A stretch of DNA of 64,000 bases, from contig JARVZY010002402.1 of NCBI GenBank assembly GCA_030686995.1, forward strand, positions 310,001 to 374,000, written 5' to 3'. Position 1 is the stretch's first letter; every line of letters begins with the position of its first letter. Position numbers and translations under genes: made by a program. Below are positions 57,665 to 64,000 of the stretch, one piece after another. A model generated the notes under the pieces. The model was not told the origin of the DNA, did no database searches, and worked only from the letters and a program-made list of their open reading frames with translations. Source of the DNA: Artemisia argyi (Eukaryota; Streptophyta; Magnoliopsida; Asterales; Asteraceae).

Positions 57665-60458
57665 ATGGCAACCTTCTTGTTTTTCCTGCTAGTTTTACTT
57701 GTGCCTAATGCTTTAGGAATAGAACATATAGGCTACTATTGTGGCTCTAACAAAACCACCTATACTCCAAATAGTACTTATTACCATAACCTTGATGATC
57801 TCCTGCATAGGTTTACGCAGGAGGGTTATTCAAGCATTGAACTTTTCTCTAACATAACCGTTGGGAAACGTCCCCCAGACATCGTGTATGGGCTCTACCT
57901 TTGCCGTGCAGATATACTCCCAATTGATTGCTTAAACTGCTTGATTAAAGCTAGCAAAGAGCTCACAGAACAATGCCCAATTCAAAAGGAGGCCATTAGA
58001 TGGTCTGATGGCTGCATGCTACATTATGCAAACCATTCTGTTCTCTGGAATATGGAGGTTGTTCCTACCGATTATGAGTGCAATAAACTTAATATTTCGA
58101 AGTTGGAAACAGAACAAAAACATTTTCAGGATATTGTGGTGGATATGATGGATGAATTGGTCGTTATGGCTTCAAATTATTCGAAGAGGTATGCATACAA
58201 AGAAGCAATATATAGAACACAAAGGGTGTTCGGATTCATGCAGTGCACACAGGATCTATCAGGTTCTGACTGTGACCGATGCCTTCGCACTCATGTGAGT
58301 CGTTTGGTGAATGAGATATGTGGCGGGAAAGTTGGTGGTCGATTATTAACTCCTAGTTGTAACTTTAGATACGAAACATATATGTTCTACGCCTTTCAGC
58401 CTGAAGCTGAACGGAAAGCACCATCCACAACACAAAGTGGTAAAACACAGAATTGATGTCAACTTTGTACACAATAACATATATAGAATCTCCTTTTTAC
58501 TAAAGTTTCTTGGATCTTGGCAGATAAAAAGAAGAAGCCATATTTAAAACTAGTTGCCGTTATTACTCCAGTATGCGTTTTCTTGGCGCTTTTAGTGATA
58601 ATTGTTGCATTAATAGAAAGGAGGAGAAGGAGGAAGCATGTTACCAGAAAGGTATCAATGCATGGTACAGGTAAAAGCTTAATCTGGCAAAATTGGCAAT
58701 AACAATTTCTAAGTTTATTTTAATTAGCTTGGCTTTGTTTGTTTAATTTCTTAGTTAAGTCATGTTTAATTAAAAAATGACTTAATGCAAATAACCTCAG
58801 TTTTATTACTTAATATTTTCAGTTATATTTTTTTATTAAGTTACAAACAAATAGTTTTCATATAAATTAATTAATCGATTTTTTTTTTTTTTTTTTTTTT
58901 AATACAATTGAGTCGAAATCAAACACCCTGATTATTAATTATAAAGATATAAGAGTTTTTTGTTATAGCAAGTCATAACTTAAACTTCTGGCATGTACTT
59001 GATTAACAACAACCTTATTTAAAAGCTTTTTATGATAACCTACTAACCATAACCTAATGGTGACTGTACAATAAGGAATGGTGTTTTTCAAAGTAAACTT
59101 ACATCCCGTTGACAAATTAATTAAGGATCAAAGTAACCTAAGTCTATGTAGCATGCAACTTAATTATATAGTTAAGTCATTATAATGCATCATCACCTTA
59201 AGAGACATGGCACACATATCCGAATGGATTACAATATTTTTTTGTTTAATACGTGTGTTTCACTGAAGCTGACTTTTCTCAACTACAAAGCTGAATTTTC
59301 TAGATAAATTTTAGACTCTCTTTCTAACACTTGCTTGTGTAATGTAGATGACAATGAGATTGTCACTGAACAGTCACTTCAAATCGACTTGAAGACAATT
59401 GAAGCAGCCACAGCCAACTTCTCTGATGATAACAAAGTTGGTGAAGGAGGGTTTGGTAGCGTCTATAAGGTATACCTCACACCATATAATCACCTGAAAT
59501 TTGGGATTGAAAAAACCTCAAAGTGGTGACTGCTTTATTGATCTTAAAGTTCATGCATTTCCAGGGTGTTCTTTCAAGCGGGAAGAAAATAGCTGTTAAA
59601 AGGCTATCAAAAGGGTCTGGACAAGGTGAGCAAGAGTTCAAAAATGAGGTGGTGTTACTGGCAAAGCTTCAGCATCGAAATCTTGTGAGGCTTTTAGGCT
59701 TTTGCCTTGAAGCTGAGGAGAAGATACTCATCTACGAATACGTTCCAAACAAAAGCCTAGATTACTTTCTTTTCGGTTAGTATTTACAAGAAAAAACATA
59801 CATTCTTTACAATAAATGTTGAATATAGAATATTTTAAAGCACTTGCATTACATTTGCGACAAATGCTATTGAAACATGTTTAGTATGTTAGAGTAGTCT
59901 TTTGGCAAATCCATAACTTATTGGATTTATTCTAACATGCATAAGCAACACTAAAACACTGGACGACTACTGGTACGTACTAGCTTGATTGTCCCGATAT
60001 ATTTATCAAATGTGTCCTATTTAACATATTTTAGTGCCAAAACATGTGTGTCCAAAGTGTCATTTTGTGTCATTAAAGTAAAATATGAAGCAAAATATTC
60101 AATCATTTAATATATACATTGAATCTTGGTGGATGTACGTAGATCCTATAAAAAAAGAGCAATTTGATTGGGTGACACGTTGTAAGGTCATTGGAGGAAT
60201 TGCTCGAGGTATGTTGTACTTGCACGAAGATTCTCGGCTAAGAATAATTCATCGTGATCTAAAAGCTAGCAACATTCTGTTGGATGAAGAAATGAACGTC
60301 AAGATTTCTGATTTTGGTATGGCAAGGATCTTTTGTGTGAATCAAACACAAGCAAGTACTCACAGAATAGTCGGAACTTTGTACGTTCATCATACTATAC
60401 ACTTTTTCCTGCTGTTACAAACTGTCGCAGGTCATTATTTTCTAATTAAGTTATTTGG

Positions 60459-60539
<81 letters not shown>

Positions 60540-60693
60540 CAGGGGGTACATGTCTCCCGAGTATGCAATGCAGGGAAATTTTTCCACGCAATCAGATATT
60601 TTCAGCTTTGGAGTATTAGTTCTTGAGATCATTAGTGGCAAGAGGAACCATGGATTTTATCGTGCTGGCTTTTCTGGCGATCTTCTATGCTAT
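57665..60693 (+). CDS. Cysteine-rich receptor-like kinase (two DUF26 domains), 3' end missing
   Basis: Exons by GT/AG and frame: 57665-58439, 58524-58670, 59348-59469, 59565-59775, 60143-60380, 60543-60693. Signal peptide at residues 1-18 ([15 protein letters not shown]). Two DUF26 (Gnk2-type) domains carry CX8CX2C at [15 protein letters not shown] and [16 protein letters not shown] membrane helix is in exon 2 ([14 protein letters not shown]) followed by Arg/Lys. The kinase has [17 protein letters not shown] (Lys), [11 protein letters not shown] and SPEYAM; after subdomain IX it stops at FSGDLLCY and a donor site. The usual last exon (Ala-Trp start, RPTM region) is not seen before the RT fragment at 61090. 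CRKs sit in the plasma membrane and signal in defence and stress. Catalytic residues are intact, but the missing C-lobe makes activity doubtful. Intron 5 holds a TA array (60461-60535). Confidence 0.85.
58671..59347 (+). other. Intron 2 of the receptor kinase
   Basis: 677 bp between the membrane exon and the first kinase exon, with a poly-T tract (58879-58900). No inserted gene recognised. Confidence 0.7.
60461..60535. repeat. (TA)n array in intron 5 of the receptor kinase
   Basis: Pure TA dinucleotides ending shortly before the acceptor acatacag. The frames with repeated Tyr-Ile on both strands are its translation. Confidence 0.95.
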
Positions 60694-60781
60694 GTAAGTT
60701 TATGCATATCACTAAGATCAACTACTAGAAAGATTGGCAATGCAAAGGCATGGCTTGTTGGATATATGAGATGTTACCCTC

Positions 60782-61100
60782 ACAATTTCTATAACACGTT
60801 TGGTCTAGCTTTTATAGGCTAAATTAAAAACAATGAATTAACATTTGCATCATAGTAGTGTATAATATTCAACTATGGTAGGTGATCATCTTGCCGTAAA
60901 TAAATTTCACATTCTTTACATGTGTAGTTGACTTGATGCGGAGGAAACAAAGAAACATTTTTCTTCATCAATCAAACAAGTTTAAAATTAGCAATACTAT
61001 TCTTTTCTCAACTCTAATAGTGAGTGAGGTCTTCATGTTATTTTCTTAATTTTATTTATTTATTTTTTTATTTTTTGCTAAAGCACATTAGTTTACATTC
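60782..61100 (+). repeat. Direct repeat flanking a copia RT fragment, left copy
   Basis: From acaatttcta through tagcttttataggctaaatt, ggtgatcatcttg and ttcttcatcaatcaaacaag to gcacattagttta it matches 62726-63012 at about 85%. It starts ~90 bp after the last recognised kinase exon. Confidence 0.8.
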
Positions 61101-62240
61101 TCTCCATAATGTGTTTTGGTTGAACTCCCAACCTTCGTCTAAGCTCCTGAAACTTTTCTCGTGAAAGTGCTTTTGTCAAAATTTCTGCTAGCTAATCATC
61201 CGTTCCAGAAAATTCTAATTGCACATCTTCGTCTTCAATTGCTTCTCTGATAAAATGATGTTTCAAACCGATATGCTTTATGCGGCTATGATGAATCTGG
61301 TTCTTTGCGATTGCTATTATCGACATGCTATTGCAGGAAATTCTTTTAGGCTTCAATTGTTTTTCTCTAATGTCTTCAAAAATTCTTCATATCCAAATTG
61401 CTTTTGATGTGGCTAGAGCTACGCTACTACATACTGTGTCACTGTTGATGATTATGCGACATATTGCTGCTTCTTGGAGCACCAACCAAACAGACTTTAA
61501 CTAAGTGATAAAAATATATCTAGATGTACTTTTCATGTCATAAGTACATCTTCCCAAATTACTGTAAAAAAATCCATGCAAATTTATATTTACATTTTTT
61601 TAACTTGATTCCAAAATCTTTCGTACCCTGCAAATATCTTACAATTCTTTTACCAACTCTAACTGAATCTAACTAGGATTGTGCATGAACCTTGTAGAGT
61701 AAACTTATGGCAAACATGATATCGGGCCTTGTTGCTGTGAGGTATAACAATTTCCCCACCAAACTTCGATAAGGTGTAGCGTCCACTCTACTTGATCCGT
61801 CTTCTTACATGACCTTCTCGTTGACAACCAAAGGAGTGTCCTTCGGTTTCCATTCCGACGTGTCAAAATTCTTCCAAATCTTCTCAACATACTTCTCTTG
61901 GCAAATAAAAACTCCGCCATCGTCTTGATATATTTCCATTCCGAAAAACTAATTTAAAAGACATAAATCACTCATCTCATATTTTTGCATGATCTCTTTC
62001 TTGAAATCTGCAATCTTTTTCTTTTTATTTCATGTGAACACAAGATCATCGACATAGATTGCTACAATTAAATGTCATTTGTACCTTGACTTTTAACGTA
62101 CAAGGTTTGCTCGCTCTTTCTTTGTTCAAAACCTTTTTTCTTTAAAATAACCATCTCTTTCTTTAACTTGTAAACTTTTTCTTCTTTTCCTTTAACATCG
62201 AATCCTTGAAGTTGACTGCCTTCTCGATTGTAATCATTTG
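61090..62240 (-). pseudogene. Decayed copia RT-RNase H fragment
   Basis: Minus-strand pieces in changing frames match copia RT and RNase H. In the RT part are QLQGFDVKGKEEKVYKLKKE (near 62200), a SEQTLYVKSQGTND block (near 62090) and a degenerate YVDD block (near 62055). Further on lie GGVFICQEKYVEKIWKNFD (near 61900), [17 protein letters not shown] (near 61740) and an RNase H end with FIREAIEDEDVQLEFSGTDD and RRLGVQPKHIMERM (61250-61100). Many stops. It belongs to a different copia lineage from the element at 33262-54458. Confidence 0.8.
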
Positions 62241-62725
62241 TGTTGATCTCAATAAACCTTCCTCCGGTTCGATTTCACCTCCAACAGTTTATTAACATTT
62301 GTGTAACCTTCTTATGATGGTACTAATCGATCGAATTATGACGGTTTTCTTCGTATTTAGTGCAAGGAACGAGTTTTCGCAATCACACTTGATCGCTTCT
62401 TAGTGATTATTGATTGCACATTAATGAACGGAGGAGGCAATGGTAGCATAGTGGCCGGAGACGCCGACAGCACAGTGGTCAGATAGGTTGGATATGAGTT
62501 GTTGAAAAAGTGTATACCCAATGATTCATAGATGACATGTGTTGGCTAAATGAGAATATCATCACGTGCTTTTTTAAATACCCTTATTAGATTAAAATTA
62601 CTTTTTAGACTTTCTATATTTTTAATACTTTTATTTGATCCTAAACCAAATATTAAATCACTCAAATATTTTTTACTTAAAAGCTTGAAACACTTATATG
62701 ACTTTGTAAACAAACTCAATAGTAC
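62241..62725. other. Non-coding, between RT fragment and right direct repeat
   Basis: No gene or clear element end recognised. Confidence 0.4.
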
Positions 62726-63012
62726 AATTTCTACTACACATTTTGTCTAGCTTTTATAGGCTAAATTAAAAACATACGGACAACGTTTGCATAGTTATGT
62801 ATAGTATTCTACTATGGTAGCTGATCATCTTGTCGGTAAATAAATTTCAGAATTTTCACATGTGTAGCTGATTTGATGTAGAGGAAAAAAGGAACACTTT
62901 TCTTCATCAATCAAACATGTTTAAAATTAGCCATACTATTCTTTTCTCAACTCCAATAGTGAGGCTAGTCTCCATCTTATTTCCTTTTTCTTTTCAAAAC
63001 GCATTAGTTTAA
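62726..63012 (+). repeat. Direct repeat flanking a copia RT fragment, right copy
   Basis: Matches 60782-61100. The pair could be the decayed LTRs of the RT fragment, but no PBS complement is seen at 62700-62725, so a segmental duplication is as likely. Confidence 0.75.
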
Positions 63013-63390
63013 ATGGATAAATAGCTAAGTTGTAGATTGCGACCCAAATGACATTTCTCTTTGATTAGTTTGACTATACATTCTATTTAGTAATGCATTG
63101 ATGCATCGTACGTGGTTAGTATGATGAACTACTATCAAAATGCGTTGATTCAAAAGAATATCGAAAATTGACATATATGAGGAAACCTTATTTGTTTTAT
63201 TAATCAAGCAAAAACTGCCGAACAAAACAATGACAAAGGGTTTTAATACGTAAACCCTAACTCCTGGAATGGATATAAATTATGAAACAAAGTCCAATAA
63301 CTTTTAAATTTTTTGAAAATAGCCAGAAAACTGATAAAATGTGATTTTAACCCTCTAGATGATCTCCGTTAGCCGAACTTTAACTTTCAC

Positions 63391-64000
63391 CTAGAACACC
63401 ATTTCTGCAAGGAAAACACTAGGCTTTTTTAGAATTCTGACACTTCCACAAAAGCTTCGGATGATCCAATTTATGCATAAAATCCTCCCAGAATTGCACC
63501 ACATCATTCCCCCAAGATAGAGAAGATTCGACCTCGAACCAGGAACTGCATCATCATCCTTAGATGATGAATCACTAGCAAACGGAACAAGATGTTTCAC
63601 ATTAAAGAAATCAGCAGTATGAATATGGTTAGGCATGTGCAAACGATAGGCATTAGCATTGATCTTTTCCACAATTTCCACGGGACCAACTTTCTTAGCA
63701 TCAAGCTTACTATACTTGTGAATAGGAAAACGATCTTTAGTTAGAATAGCCCACATATATCACCGACCTCAAACTTAACAGCCCGCTATTTCTGATCAGT
63801 TTTCTTATTATATTTTGCGGTAATGGTAACCAACTGAGCATGGGTAGCCTGATTAACCTGATCCAACTGATCAACGAACTCCTCTGTAGTAGTATGTGTG
63901 CGAACTTTGCTGGGCAGAGTAAGCAAATCAAGAGGTCCTCGCGGTGATAACCCATACACAACATGAAAAGGACTAAAGCCAGTAGTATGGTTAATGGAAA
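63391..64000 (-). pseudogene. Ty3/gypsy integrase C-terminal region, runs off the window
   Basis: Blocks in several frames match a gypsy integrase tail: a GFSPFHVVYGLSPRGPLDLL block near 63940-63990, VRTHTTTEEFVDQLDQV near 63860-63910, then MWAILTKDRFPIHKYSKLDA and GPVEIVEKINANAYRLHMPN followed by TADFFNVKHLVPF (63756-63590). Frame changes near 63735-63780 and stops show decay. The rest of pol would lie beyond position 64000. Confidence 0.8.

Noticed and set aside
60085..60822. 245-codon frame through the kinase region with a Tyr-Ile repeat
   Set aside because: Reads through intron 5 and its TA array; the real exons are 60143-60380 and 60543-60693.

Overview
This is a transposon-dense piece of a plant nuclear genome, most probably from the Asteraceae. 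Spliced plant-type exons, (TA)n arrays, long poly-T tracts and nested LTR retrotransposons show a plant nucleus. The family assignment is an inference: the copia Gag type (Met-Ala-Thr-Gln-Gln start, CCHC knuckle, long coiled coil) and the long extra reading frame between copia pol and the 3' LTR are types I associate with Anthemideae and other composites. There are no rRNA genes, tRNA genes or CRISPR arrays.

Layout. 1-6348: two copia-type LTRs with remains of one gag, all on the minus strand. 6896-7627: a Mutator-type MITE (9-bp target duplication) split by a hAT element (8-bp duplication). 9241-22482: three PIF/Harbinger elements. The first is a deletion derivative. The second carries an intact ORF1 and no transposase. 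The third carries a broken transposase and no ORF1, and is interrupted by a second Mutator-type MITE and by a copia element that itself holds a 3.6-kb solo LTR flanked by GTCCC. 22941-29350: TA arrays holding a 182-bp MITE and a 6.0-kb long-TIR element that has captured the 3' exons of an STN7-type chloroplast kinase gene and expanded a ~101-bp satellite. 29355-33260: a foldback element, two Helitron 3' ends, a SINE candidate and a small MITE.

33262-54458 is one minus-strand Ty1-copia element (two 477-bp LTRs, TSD TATAG) with gag, PR, INT, RT, RNase H, a long extra ORF split by one stop, and a plus-strand (antisense) small gene with its own TATA box and poly(A) signal. A 9.4-kb plus-strand Ty3/gypsy element (TSD CACAC, 3.1-3.2-kb LTRs, intact gag, deleted pol) sits in the coding sequence between INT and RT. 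LTR divergence (about 0.8% for the host copia, about 0.4% for the guest) agrees with the nesting order.

54459-64000: an exon fragment of an S28 serine carboxypeptidase, two Mutator-type MITEs, then the only recognisable host gene, a cysteine-rich receptor-like kinase (57665-60693). It has two DUF26 domains, a membrane segment and most of a kinase, but its last exon(s) are not found; a decayed copia RT-RNase H fragment and then a gypsy integrase lie downstream.

The observations I rank highest are the antisense gene inside the copia element, a GCAGTGG motif repeated at exactly 21-bp spacing in the LTRs, coding and non-coding parts of that same element, the ORF1/transposase split among neighbouring Harbinger elements, and the STN7-capturing element embedded in TA repeats.
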